64,000 nucleotides of DNA from Usnea hakonensis (taxonomy: Eukaryota; Ascomycota; Lecanoromycetes; Lecanorales; Parmeliaceae), in the NCBI GenBank assembly GCA_013423325.1, contig BLJB01000040.1:1-64000 (forward strand), read 5' to 3'. A program made the position numbers and the translations under genes. Below are positions 46,861 through 57,884 of the stretch, piece after piece. The first letter of the stretch is position 1, and the number at the start of each line of letters is the position of its first letter. The notes below the pieces were generated by a model. The model made no database searches. It was not told the origin of the DNA and saw only the letters and a program-made list of their open reading frames with translations.

Positions 46861-49800
46861 ATGTCTTCATGGAGTCGATATGTTGATCAATATCACACTT
46901 TGCCGGAGTTTATTCCACAGCATCTAGAGCGTTATGTCGGTTTGAGTCGCGCTGGCAAATTTAACGAGGCTGAGCGACTCTTCTCGCAAACTCTGAGTCG
47001 ACATGTGGAGAACCCACCCGTCTTCTTTGAACGCGCCGATGCACTTCTCAATCAGGGCAGATTCGGCACGCTGAGTGATTTCCTGGCTACCTCTGCGCCG
47101 CGTTTTGGGTCTGATTCTCATCAGTCAAAACTTTTGGTTCTCATGCGACACCTAGCTAACATCTACGTGAGTGGCGCGCTGCTGTCAGCTTTATTGGCAG
47201 CCAGAGAATTTAAGACTTCGATGCGCGCGCAAACAGAATGGGGGGAAAGCTCTGTGTATCAGGTATACTTGCTCATTTCTCAAGGTCAAGACGAATTGCT
47301 AAAATCCATTGAAGCTTCATAGTGTGGAATTGTACATACGCATAGTAAAATATACCTATGTCCATAGCAATTGGGCAAATGAGGAGGATCAACAATTGCC
47401 AGGTACAACACTGCCATATGATTCGACGCTAAATCACGCATGGGCTGCATCAGCGCTGTGGTTGGAAGAGCTTCTATGTCGCCGGCTTTGGTTTCCCGCC
47501 AAGATCTTCACAGATAGTATAGCTTCTGTCGTCCCGCGAGACCTCGCCCTGGCCATGTACAAAAAAGTTCTGGATTCCCTGCCTGCTATAGTTTCCGATC
47601 ATCCATCAGCATTGTTCGTGCATATTGCGACCAACACCGCTTTTGGTCAGTACCTTGGCCGGATGGGAATGTACGATGAAGCTACAAACGCAGCTCGATC
47701 AGCCAAGCAGCTCTTGGTCCAGGCCGCTTTGCAGACAAAGGATGAAGAATGCTTTCCTCGAGAGCGCATCGAGTACGATTTCGTTCTCGAAAGCTCAGGT
47801 ACGGATTCACCTGTAGACAAGGCTCAGCACCTTCACCGAGCCGCTGCGATAGCCAAAAGACATGAGGATTTTGTCTGCGAGGAACGCGCTCTCTCGGCTA
47901 TTGTTGACATGCCCCAGACTACGTCCGATTGTGCGACACTGGAGAAGGTGTTGTCGCGTTTAGAAGAGATCGAAGGTGATTTACAGCCAGACCTACCTTC
48001 ACTTCTATTTAGAAAGCAGAGGCTTCTTGGGCTTACCGGTCACAATGATCTTGGCAAGCTTGCCGAATGGTTTACCCTTTTCGAAAAAGGACATCCAACG
48101 TCAAGGGTAATACACCTCAGCGATGTACTCTCGGTACTTCCTGATAACGGCGCCTTCGACAACCCTCAAGCCTTGTACTACAAGGCCAGTGCCTTATCTA
48201 GAATTTATATGGTTCTCGGAAACAAACCTCGTGAAGACAAAGCGAGAGATGAGATGGATTCACTGGAAGCACATCTGCCTCACACAGCTCGTGCGGTCTT
48301 TGGAGTGGATAGCTTCGCAGCGGAATGGTTTGGAAAGACTGCGCGCGTCTTCAATGTCGAGACAGGCATAAGAGTCTTACTCGAGCGAATGACGTCTGCT
48401 TGGGAGCGTGGTACACTGTCTCCGGATGAATTGCGAGAGATTGTGCCAGATGCTAGCATTCCGAACGAAAGGAATGGACCAAATGAGAAAGTCTCTTTCT
48501 TGGAGCTTGTTGACACCACGAACCTCAGGAAAGCACTCTTTGGTCCTCCTTTGCGTCGGGATTTATGGGAAATGAAACTGCATAGAATTATAGGCTGGTT
48601 GAAGAGAGACAAACTCTGGAGCACCGCATCGTCAGATTTGCTTACTGGAGCTCTGCTTTACTATCGGCAGCTCCACCATATTGACGTTGAACAGAACAGC
48701 CAGCCCTACATTCAGGATCAGAAACAAAGCGTTGACGAGTTCATTGAGTATTGGCCAATATTTGACCCCGAGGTCAAAGACATCTACCGACTGGTCTACC
48801 TTCGAAACCGTTTAACGTCAATCCAGTGCGACTATCACTTATTTTTGTGTGAGATTCCACCATGGAAAGCGACCTCCATGCTCATACATGCTCGTACTAA
48901 AGCATTGGAGCTGTTAGACGAATGCGATTCACCTAAAATAGTAGCGCAGGGAGATTTCGTCGCCTCGGTGCATCTCTGGATTGGGAAGATTGATATTCTG
49001 TTGCACGCCAACATGCACTTCTCCACCGAGGCTCTCTTCCACTTAGAAGAAGCGGACCGCCTTCATGGGCGATTTCGGACCGAGATGTCTTCAATAGGGG
49101 GTATTGACGCTCAAGAAATCAAGAAGTCCTGGCGGGAGACTCATTATCACAACGATGCAGTTCTGACGGAGGCAGTAGATCACGCCAAGATGGATTGGAT
49201 GCGGACTGGCGCTTGGGGTATGAAAAAGCGACAGGACCGTATGGCGCAAGACATGTGGAACTGGATACAAAGATCGAAGGGCCGCGCCATCGCCGAAGCT
49301 GTAGCCATGAGCAACGAATTACCCAAAAAGATGGTGGCAAAGGCTGCAGAAAAAGATGATGAAAATCTTCTGCATGCTTGGCAAGATATGAGAAAGGCCA
49401 TTTCTGGAGTTGCGGAAGGTGTCCCAGGAATGGGAGAGAAGTACCGAAAACGACACGAACTTGAAGATCTGGAAAGGCGAATGACCGCAATTCCAGAGCT
49501 TGATGAGGTCACTTCAATGGTCAACGGTAAAGCTACAACGACAACGGCCATGCAGTCTCTGATGGCCGAACTTCCCGAAATTGAGCGATCAAAACTTGTT
49601 CTCGTTGATTGGTTCTTCGCACACACAGTCGATGGTCGAGACCTCCACCTGATAGTCCTTCGTCATCAAGGTCCTCCTATCTTTAAACGCGTCGAAAAGG
49701 GAGCAATGCAAAAAGCAGAGGCCTGGGTAGAAAAATATCTTTCAAAAGCCACTATCGAAAGACCGTCCGAAGACGCCTTCAAAGACGCTCAAGAGGCCGT

Positions 49801-50782
49801 CGGATTGGTGGCACCGCTGGCGGCTCTAACAAAGCCTGGAGATACCCTTGTACTCTGTCCCACAGCGGCATTACATCGATTTCCGTTGCATTGCCTTGAG
49901 ATCAAGGAGACAGGAGAGAGGTCAGACGAAGATTGCCAGATCTTACTGCAAAGAAACCCCGTCACTTATATCCATAGCATGACGCTGCTCCAGTTTTGTA
50001 TTAATTCGCGCATACGAATCAAACAGTCGGCACACGGAAAGGTGGTCGCTGCAACACCGCTAGACAAATGCTTAGACTCTGTGACACCAATAGCCGAGCT
50101 CTTTAGTCATACACCCCTTCTGGACGAGGAGGTAGCGCGTTCAAATCTGGTCTCCGAGTGCACAGGCTCGGACTTTTTCCACTTTTGCGGTCATGTTCAT
50201 GCAAGCGGCCCTGACCGCCCATTAGATGCCCACCTATACCTGTATAATCCAGACGATGAGGAAGGGGATGCAGTATGTCGAGGTGCACACCCACCAGAAA
50301 GCCAGCTCACAGGCGCAGACATAATCCAAAAAGTGGTTTTCAATGAAGGTGCACACATCAATCTGATGGCGTGCGAGAGTGGTGTCACCTACGAATCCGC
50401 AGGAGATGATATGCTCGGTCTCATCCCGTCATTCTTCTATGCCGGTGCCAGAAGCGTTCTTGGAACCCTCTGGCCCGTGGCTCCTTATTACGCCCAGAAA
50501 TGGACCGAGGCTTTTGCCCGAGAGTTAACTGCTGCCATGGATCAGGCAGGCAATGGATCCCCTGAGCAAGACATCGACCGTCATGAAATCAGGACGGCCT
50601 TGAACTTTATCAACCTCGCGGAGTGCTGTCAAAGCGCCAGCCTTACACTAATGACGCAGACAGACGAGAGCCGGCTGCTGCAAAATTGGGGAGCTTATGT
50701 CTTCCACGGTTATTGGGGCATCAGCAGTCTTCAGCTACGTAGATCTGGATCCAGGAGGTCCAGCGGTAACTTTCCCGGTTGA
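46861..50782 (+). CDS. TPR-CHAT protein, caspase-like cysteine protease domain (about 1,289 aa)
   Basis: Exon 1 runs from ATG 46861 to about 47262 and exon 2 from about 47315 to 50782. The CAG|GTATAC donor is clear but the acceptor (GAAG at 47314, or another nearby) is uncertain, so a few residues at the join may be wrong. The N-terminal ~700 residues are helical repeats of TPR type (for example GKFNEAERLFSQTL, FERADALLNQGRF, GMYDEATNAARSAKQLL). The last ~350 residues form a CHAT domain: LVLCPTAALHRFPLHCLE, then FFHFCGHVHA with the catalytic His (about residue 1094), then INLMACESG with the catalytic Cys (about 1154), and GARSVLGTLWPV. Both catalytic residues are present, so the enzyme looks competent. 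TPR-CHAT proteins are separase/caspase-clan proteases, and in fungi some lie beside gasdermin-like death effectors. No NACHT, HET or gasdermin gene is evident nearby. Confidence 0.9.
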
Positions 50783-52493
50783 CATAGATCTGTAATAGCA
50801 GAGAGTCCGCTGGACTCGCGATATCGACGCTAATTATCGGAAAATACCCGATTGACTCGGTTTCCGGACGAGAGCAAGGGCGAAGCTGGAACGACCAAAG
50901 CAGATAAATAGGGTGTCCCCATCAAGCGATTTCTCAGAAGCAGGTCCCACGCAGCAGTAACAGCAGATGACCCAGCTAGATGCCATCAAGCAGCGTTTGA
51001 CTTTTGTTTACAGCTTGAAGGCTAATGACAACGTGACCTTGCTGTAGCCTCGACGATTGTGCAGATAAGCAGAGAGGTCTGGTGCACCGGCTCAACCCTT
51101 TGACGGGATACTTCAAATCTCAACCCCTCTACTAACAGATCCCCACTCGGGCTTCCCCAGAACTTGTGCTCAGGAATCCCAAGGAGCTACGACGCCCTAC
51201 CATCCTCGGCCCATCCCACTATACTGCTTTCCCAATCGCTCAGACTCCGTGCTGCCCGTACCACGCAAGTACCATATTTTCTTCAAATTCCTCTCTTACA
51301 CAATTCTTAATCTCTTCTATTATCGGAGGCAGGATCTTATAGTATGCGCGGACCATGGTATCATAGAGGGATAGGACTCGTTAGCGGAGGAAGTTGGCGA
51401 GGGAGAGAGGCCGTGGCTTTTTGATTGAAGGGAGAATCGTGCTGATTATTGTATGGTCATGCCCGAGGCGCTCTTTGCGGTAATTTTAAGTATCTCGACT
51501 ATAAAACATCTTTTACCTTCATCTGCCTGCTTCATTTCGCTTTCATATAATGGCCCGAGGGCTCATCGAAACACGGATCAGGAGTACCGTCGTAAGGCCC
51601 AGACGGGGCGAGGATAACTCGCCCCTCCCCGAAATAGGGTCCGACTTTTTGACGTCTGACGTGCTTGTAGATTACTCTACATACGCACCTTTTGTGTATG
51701 GATCTGCCCGCCTCCTTTCAAACAATGACGATGATGGTCCGACTTCCCTCCTTCTAAAACTCTGCTCTTCCCAGGCTTCAGTCTCGACGAGTGGGCCCAG
51801 TGTTTGGGGTTGTTGCAAGAACAGAGAGTCTTCTGAGTCACTAAGCAGAGATTGCTTATGGTAGATGGTCGAAGCCTCCTGCAGCCAGGTTGGTCTCGGG
51901 GTGGAGGTGGGTGGACAGGAGGGTCATAGAGTGGACCTGTAAGGAAGGGATGAGTACCGTGCCCAAAAGATGTACAAATTGGGAGAGGACCAGTACTTAC
52001 ACAGCAGGCAAGAACACATAGTTGTGTTTGATAGTGCAAGGTCCGCACCCGTGCAAGTGATGGGAGCGAGGGGCAACAGGCATCTGCAGCACGCTCGGCA
52101 CATCAGCTAAAGCTCAGAATACCACAGTGTAGAGGTGGGAAGTGGTTACTAGCAGCTCGGTAAGACCATCACTGCTTTTTTGTCCCACTCCACCTGTTAG
52201 GCGTCGCGTGCGAATGGTGCCAGGAATGCTCGAAACAAGACATTGACTGCACAGGAAAGACTCCACAGAGAGGAGAAGTGTGACAGGAGTAAGTAAAAGG
52301 AATGATTCCTTAATGTACACGTCATGGTTCATCAACTTTTTCTTCTAGGACATGTGCAGAACAGGTGAAGTGAAGTACATACTCCAGTACGTGGTGATTA
52401 TTGAGTCAAATTCCATGTCATTGCCAGAGCTCTGCAATTTCTAGCAATGGGGCCGTTGAGGTTACGGAAGTCCTAGAATATGTGCTAAGTCCT
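50783..52493. other. Intergenic, one weak ORF
   Basis: Apart from the weak candidate at 51550-51864 I see no gene, repeat or RNA. Confidence 0.45.
51550..51864 (+). CDS. Weak candidate small protein (104 aa)
   Basis: A TATAAAA box (51500-51506) lies 44-50 bp before an ATG in a good context (TATAATGG), after a pyrimidine-rich leader typical of fungal genes. The encoded peptide is Ser/Arg-rich and has no signal, helix or known motif. It may be the first exon of a spliced gene or chance. Confidence 0.25.
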   Translation: MARGLIETRIRSTVVRPRRGEDNSPLPEIGSDFLTSDVLVDYSTYAPFVYGSARLLSNNDDDGPTSLLLKLCSSQASVSTSGPSVWGCCKNRESSESLSRDCLW

Positions 52494-53623
52494 TTACACA
52501 GCTTTCTGCCCAAGAACCACAACCATGTCCGCCGTGAAACTCACCCCCTCCTTCGTTTCCATTACGGCTTTTTGAAACAGCTCTCGCCACTGCGGCTTAG
52601 CGCCCAGCTCCGAAGCCTTGTCTCGGGCCGAGAACAAGTCACACGAGTCTTCCAGCCCCATCAAGAAGTTGTCGGTGTAGGCTTTGCGTTGTTCGTGGAT
52701 AGGTGGGAAGGTGGTGGCGTTGACATTGACGAGACCGTTTTCGCGGAAAAGGGATTCGAGTGTGGGGATCCAGCTTTTTGATAAGTAAGATATCAGCAAC
52801 GTCGTTCGCTTGGATTCCAATGATATTGTTTGCCAAGGTTCGTGGACACCGGTTCCAATTTCTTTCGGCTTCATCTGGCATGGAGAATCACAAAGTGGAG
52901 ATTGATCAATCGCTGACGAGAAATTTGCGAGGCCACTTACTCGAACACAATTCCCGAATTCGCGCATTCAGACTTCCATTTCGCCACGAGTTCTGTCGCA
53001 GCGGCCTTTGAAGCGGACGGATTGACGGTGCTGGCAAAGAAAGTACCTAGGTTAACCTCGTCCCATTGGAGATATCCGCCAGGCTCTATTATAACTCGAT
53101 AAGCTTCGTAATCACATCGTAACTCGTGGAATTCAAACCAGAGTTTTCCGTCAAGTTCAGACTGCGATTTTGATAAATGATTGAGAGATCATAATCACCT
53201 ACTCAGCATCTTGATCAAATTTCTCAGCACCCCAGTCGAATCATTATTTCTCACCACTATCGTGAACGCGCGGAGGTGCACAATATCGTATCGCCCAAGC
53301 AGATGCTCTGGGACTTCCCCAAACACATCAAAGAGATGGAGAGAGATGTTAGAAGGGAGCCATTCCTTGGCAGGCCAATGCTCGGCCGAGATGTCAAAGC
53401 CGTCTATTTGCGTAGAGGGCGGGAGGTGAGAAAGGACCTCCGTGATCCACACCGCGTTGCCGGTGCCGACGTCTGCGATTCTCAGGTGCTCGGTTGTGGC
53501 CGGGATGGACGGGTGCAGCACGTACTTGAGGCGGTATATCCAAAGCCAGTGTTGCAGGCCAAGACGGGCCGAGTCTCGGTAGCTGCGGGTGAAGATGTAG
53601 TCGTCGTCCTCGTTCGGTTCCAT
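52494..53623 (-). CDS. LaeA-like SAM-dependent methyltransferase (about three exons)
   Basis: Exon 1 is 53623-53203. A 117-bp intron (GTAGGT..ATAG) joins it in phase to exon 2 (53085-52941), recreating NLIKMLKPGGYLQWDEVN at the junction, a hallmark of this family. Exon 1 holds IADVGTGNAVWITEVL (SAM motif I, about residues 49-64), DGFDISAEHWP (motif II region) and YDIVHLRAF. Exon 2 ends at a GTAAGT donor. The last exon ends at 52494 and reads SWIPTLESLFRENGL near its middle and FTADMVVVLGQKAV at the end, but I could not find an acceptor that keeps phase, so either an extra small intron or a lesion lies at about 52,780-52,900. LaeA-like proteins are nuclear or cytosolic methyltransferases, some controlling secondary metabolism; the substrate here is unknown. 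Confidence 0.8.
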
Positions 53624-54556
53624 CTCTGGCAGTGTCCTTGCGTTCTCTTCGAGACTTCCCGAGACGCACGGGGTTCAGAGCCATGTTATCTAGATCATCG
53701 ATGGGGGAATGTTGAGTGGACGGCTTGACTGATGCCTCGGGGTTTAAGAGGTGCCGAGCCGGCTGGTATAGGTGCTGATCCGAGGCACGATTAGTGATGT
53801 CAGTCATAGGAATAGAGGTGAAAGATAAACAAATTCCACACGCAGGCAGGTGGAGATGTCGCGTGCATGCCCTCACAGACGAGGTATTCTCTCGGTTCGG
53901 ACCGGATGAAGCTTCGTCAGATTCGCAGGCCTCGGCTACTGATTTGGCTGATGAGAAGGGATCTATTCTCAAGCGTCTTCCTTCATATGATGTTGTACCA
54001 TGATCAGACTGGCTTTCATGTTTGCCTCGTTCACATTCTCCGAGGTACAATCCAACCAGGTCCTCCGGAGATTGAACTTTGTCCTACTTTAGAAACCCAA
54101 GGTAGATGTCTAAAGTACCCTAATTGGGATTAGTCCATATGACCGTTACCCATGGGTGGAGTTTGAATACTGCCATTCCATCCCTATCATCTTGGACCCA
54201 ACCGAACACCAAGAGATCAAGGACGACCGATATCCCAGCTCAATCCCAGGAACTCAACAGCCATCGTTTTTCTCAGATAGATGGCTTCGCATTCAACCAC
54301 ACAGTAATACATGAGTACTATAATAATACTTGAATACTTGAATCTTATGGTTCATTTTTTTCCTTCATGTTCTCTGGCTCCAGCCCTGGCCTAGGCCCAG
54401 GCCCAGTAAAGAATTCGCTTTTTCCAAGTTGCCAAGGTTCCAGCATTGACCAATCGAACGAAATTCATCTCGACCAGCGAACGATTCAATGCCAATGTCT
54501 CTGCCCCTAATAATCTATCGATATTTGAATAAATCTACCTGTCAACGGCGCATAAG
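53624..54556. other. Intergenic; dispersed repeat copy 4
   Basis: ORFs here are arginine- or serine-rich shadows without support. The dispersed repeat at 54368 is the only structure. Confidence 0.5.
54368..54410 (+). repeat. Dispersed repeat, copy 4 (head only)
   Basis: GTTCTCTGGCTCCAGCCCTGG followed by CCTAGGCCCAGGCCCAG. It is the same head as copy 3, with the 3' part missing. Confidence 0.65.
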
Positions 54557-55616
54557 CTACCAAGCCGCGGCGAAAGCCTGCCCAGCCGAGGTCAATGCGC
54601 CAGAGTTGCCATCAATCAAATTCGATGGCGCAGTTCCTCCAACGACAAAATAAGCATATCGCTCCAGAACCCCCTCATCCAGCCCCTCAAGCATCTGCAC
54701 CAACGCCGAAGCAAATTCGGCCTGCGTGGCTTCGTCCGGATAACATCCATTGGTCCAGCAATCTGACCCCTCCCAGGTCGCCATTGCTGTCTCCGTGAGC
54801 CAGATGGGAAGTCTATACTTGGCGTACACACCCTCGATGTAAGACTTTATATCAGCAACGGAGCCGGCGACATCGTTGAACTTCTGGCCGTACGAGTGGA
54901 GAGCGATGAAGTCGACGTGCGAGCCAGCGGCGGCGATTGCGGACATGAACTCGACGAACCAGTCGCCAGACTCAAGCGTGGTGTGTGCCGGGGCTGGAGA
55001 GCCGACGCGGAGTCCTGTCGCGACGAATTGGGGCCATGCATTTGCGGTAGCTTGAGGGTCTTTCTCATTGACGTCGGGCTCGTTGGGACCGAGGATGGCT
55101 TTGTAGTTGGATTGAGACTTGATGGTGTCAAAGACGGAGGCTGTCGCACCAGCTGTTCGCGCGATCAAGGGTACGAGATCAAGGCCTGACGGAACGGTTA
55201 GGCCTTCATCAGTGAAAACACTGTTTGGATCCTCAATCCAGCCATAGCCCCAACTGATGTTGAGGTTGTTTACGCCGGTGCCAATTCCCGGGCAGGCGAG
55301 GAGACCACCACCCTTTCTGCCGCCCGGGCTGCTAGTAGTGGGGTTCGTGGTGGATGTGTTTAATGCGGAGGATTCACCTGTCATGGGGTTAAAGATTTGT
55401 TTATCATAGAAAAGCCCGCACGCACCATCATTGCTTGTATTCTGCTGCCTTGAAACTGACGGATTACGGTGATTTGGTGGGTGATATCGGCGCGGAAGGT
55501 CTGTTCTAGAGGTGAGCTTCACGTACTTTACTTCGACGGACGTTGCACATACTTGCACCAGCAACCAACGGAAGAAGGAAACAGATGGAAATGAGTGTAT
55601 GACGTATAGCGATCAT
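54557..55616 (-). CDS. Secreted GH128-family glycoside hydrolase (335 aa, one intron)
   Basis: Exons 55616-55553 and 55500-54557 are joined by a 52-bp intron (GTATGT..AACAG) in phase. Exon 1 encodes almost exactly a signal peptide (MIAIRHTLISICFLLPLVAGA). After a Ser/Thr/Asn-rich stretch (residues 45-85) the catalytic (beta/alpha)8 barrel begins at GGGLLACPG. It contains ISWGYGW, ILGPNEPDV (Glu near residue 162, acid/base), VDFIALHSYG, and IWLTETAM (Glu near residue 258, nucleophile), with AYFVVGG near the end. These match the Asl1/GH128 layout. Members cleave beta-1,3-glucan in cell walls. Both catalytic glutamates are present, so it should be active outside the cell. The short stretch right after the intron is less typical and could be read in another frame. 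Confidence 0.85.
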
Positions 55617-55833
55617 CTTATACCAGCAGACTATTTCGCCGGCAGATGGAGTGAAAAGAAGATTCGTGAATTATATTACATTTACAGCGTTGACGAAGGA
55701 CGAAAGACAGTCTCTTTGAAGGGATACTGGCGCATATACACTTGTCATTTCGACTCCTTGTCACACCAATGCCTGATGCATTAATGGTCTCAAAGACACG
55801 GCTTGTACATGTTCACTAAGGACTCCCTGCTTT

Positions 55834-56260
55834 CTACGAGTTGTGAATCCATGACAATGACATGGAAAGGCAGTTAGGGTAAGGGCGGGAGGTGGTGATA
55901 GCATTGGCTGCGGATAAAGCGCATATACGGCAAAGTGGTTTTAAGATTATCAGAGTCAACGGGAAGATTAGTGACACAAGTGATGGTACACTGCCAAGAA
56001 GTATTATTAGGAGGAGCAGGAAGACACCGCTATAGATGGCCAGGAACCAGAAGATTGCCTTCCATCCCAAAGTCAAAGATGCCGCCAGAGCGCCACCAAT
56101 GACTGGACCGACGGCAACGGGTACAAGCGATCCGGCCTGAAAGATTCCCATGAAACCTCCGCGCTCGGAGCGGGTAGTAATATCTCCAATCACATTCACA
56201 ACGGATCCGATGGCGATCGTGCTTGCGCTCCCAGTACTTTGCAAGCACCTTGATACAATC
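55834..56260 (-). pseudogene. Truncated MFS drug-transporter relic
   Basis: The minus strand reads MQSTGSASTIAIGS, VVNVIGDITTRSERGG, FMGIFQAGSLVPVAVGPVIGG, then LGWKAIFWFLAIYSGVFLLLL. This is the motif C-type segment and helices 4-6 of the DHA1 (Qdr-like) drug:H+ antiporters. Upstream helices 1-3 are absent and the downstream half is lost: after the LLLL segment the frame runs into unrelated residues. Only about 90 recognizable residues of some 500 remain. Its 5' edge almost touches the stop codon of the next gene (56272). Confidence 0.8.
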
Positions 56261-56271
56261 AGAGTAAATTA

Positions 56272-56904
56272 TTATTCATCTACAATACCCTGAGGTAATC
56301 CCAGCTGCCACCACCTCCTCACAGCCCCGTCCCCGAGTTGCCCTTCCCTGGCATGCATCACGTCAAAGTACACCGTATGCCACTGCTGCGTCGTCTCGAA
56401 GAACCTTGGCAGCCCGTTCTCCCCCAGCACCTCGCCCACCACCCCCCAGCTAAGACGTCTATAGATGAAGCCGGGGCTGATTTCGAAGTATAGCGTATTA
56501 TACTTGTTGTCCGATCTTTGGGTGAACTTCTTCTCCAGGAGTGTCGTCGCGGGCTTCTTGCCGGCCGTTACGGCGGCGGCGGCGAGGACCGCTTGGATCG
56601 TGGCAGGATCGGGCTCCCAATTGCAGATTGTGAGCGCTAAGGACAGGGACTCGCTGATGCGCCAGGTTTGTTTGTCCCAGCCGAGTGCGCCGTGATGACT
56701 ACTTGATGAAGAGCCGAGTCCACAGAGCGTTGACTCGTTGACTGGGCTGCCAAGGCCGAGGGTAAGGTCACTACTGCCAGCATTGGGTAGGATCGAGAGC
56801 GCAGGCAATGCAGGCGCGCTCCATGCGGTGCGTGAAAATATGGAAAGGGAGCCAAAATAAATAGCGATGACATGTTGAAGAAACGGCATGGATTTGGATT
56901 CCAA
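56272..56904 (-). CDS. Probable secreted protein of unknown function (210 aa)
   Basis: Single frame with ATGs at 56904 and 56889. The second gives a cleaner signal peptide (MPFLQHVIAIYFGSLSIFSR then TAWSAP). The mature part begins with a Ser/Gly-rich stretch (residues 40-70), followed by a folded-looking region with LTICNWEP, an Ala-rich helix, YNTLYFEISPGFIYRR and a Trp-rich end (WWQLGLPQ). Two cysteines remain in the mature chain. I do not recognise the family. The neighbouring MFS relic in the same orientation suggests a rearrangement breakpoint just downstream of its stop. Confidence 0.6.
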   Translation of the reverse strand: MESKSMPFLQHVIAIYFGSLSIFSRTAWSAPALPALSILPNAGSSDLTLGLGSPVNESTLCGLGSSSSSHHGALGWDKQTWRISESLSLALTICNWEPDPATIQAVLAAAAVTAGKKPATTLLEKKFTQRSDNKYNTLYFEISPGFIYRRLSWGVVGEVLGENGLPRFFETTQQWHTVYFDVMHAREGQLGDGAVRRWWQLGLPQGIVDE

Positions 56905-57884
56905 GATCTCGTTCTCGTCTATACCGGGAGCTGTTCAACAATGAAGGCGGCTTTTGTATATATAGTGAGCCAGGTCGCAAGAGTCTGGTCGCATGGCAAG
57001 GAATGAGATGCGCGTTATGCGAGTATGCTGACCAATCTATAAGAGGTCGCACGAAGGGAATCTATTCACTGCACAGATGGATCTTGTCGTCTGGTGCTGT
57101 GCTGAGACACATTTACCTTGACGCACCTGTTTACGTGACACAGAAATGTTTCCGAGGAGCGATTGAGTTGTGTATCAAGCCTGTACTCCAATTGATTCCA
57201 GGTGAGGGAGTAGCCTAGATTGCAAGGAGGACATCATCATTCCGTACTTGGGGAATCATTCATACCAGATGAAATTCTTGGAGCGTCGGACAAGAATATA
57301 GGGACGATTCTTCAGGCTCTCTTTTTCTGCTTCGAAGTTCCATGCCGCCAAAGGAGATGAGCGTATCAGGGCAGACGCAATTTTCTGATTGCAGTGAGAA
57401 TCGGGTGCTTCCTCCTCCTAGGCCCCAGTTCTTTCTTCAATTGGTGAAAGGAGTCATTGTAGGGGCAAAGAGGATTATTCCAGGATATCAGACTGATGTT
57501 ACTCCGTCTACTTCACTCACCACTCCAAGTATTGCAGTGGATCGTGAGTTGTTAGGAATTTGGGCGTGCCTGCCTCGGGGGTTATCGATAAGGATGGATT
57601 TGGTACGAATACGACAGGAGTACCTCGGGTGGGGCTCGGTTAGAAGCGGCTTTGATTGTCAATTGACTTTCTTTCATCACTCTCTTGCTCTTGTTGGAAA
57701 GTGGAAAGTGGAAAGATAAGGGACTTTACTCCGTAAGGTGGGACAATTCAGCCCATTCAGCCCATATAAAGTAGATGGAAATTCCTCATATCCTCATCAT
57801 GAAGTCTACCCTTTCCTTCATACAATATCTATTACTCTCCACACCGTCCTTCATCCTTTCTTTACAATCTGTCTCATCATCGAC
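56905..57884. other. Intergenic and promoter of the proline dehydrogenase gene
   Basis: No further gene is supported. An ORF at 57342-57719 has no recognizable content. Confidence 0.5.
57765..57770 (+). promoter_or_regulatory. TATA box (TATAAA) of proline dehydrogenase
   Basis: TATAAA in CCCATATAAAGTAG, 115-120 bp upstream of the ATG at 57885, followed by a pyrimidine-rich leader typical of fungal transcription starts. Confidence 0.5.

Noticed and set aside
49119..49626. Minus-strand ORFs inside the CHAT gene
   Set aside because: Shadows of the long plus-strand coding exon; composition follows its codons.
53394..54050. 218-aa minus-strand ORF upstream of the methyltransferase
   Set aside because: Arginine- and serine-rich shadow of the methyltransferase exon in another frame with no independent support.
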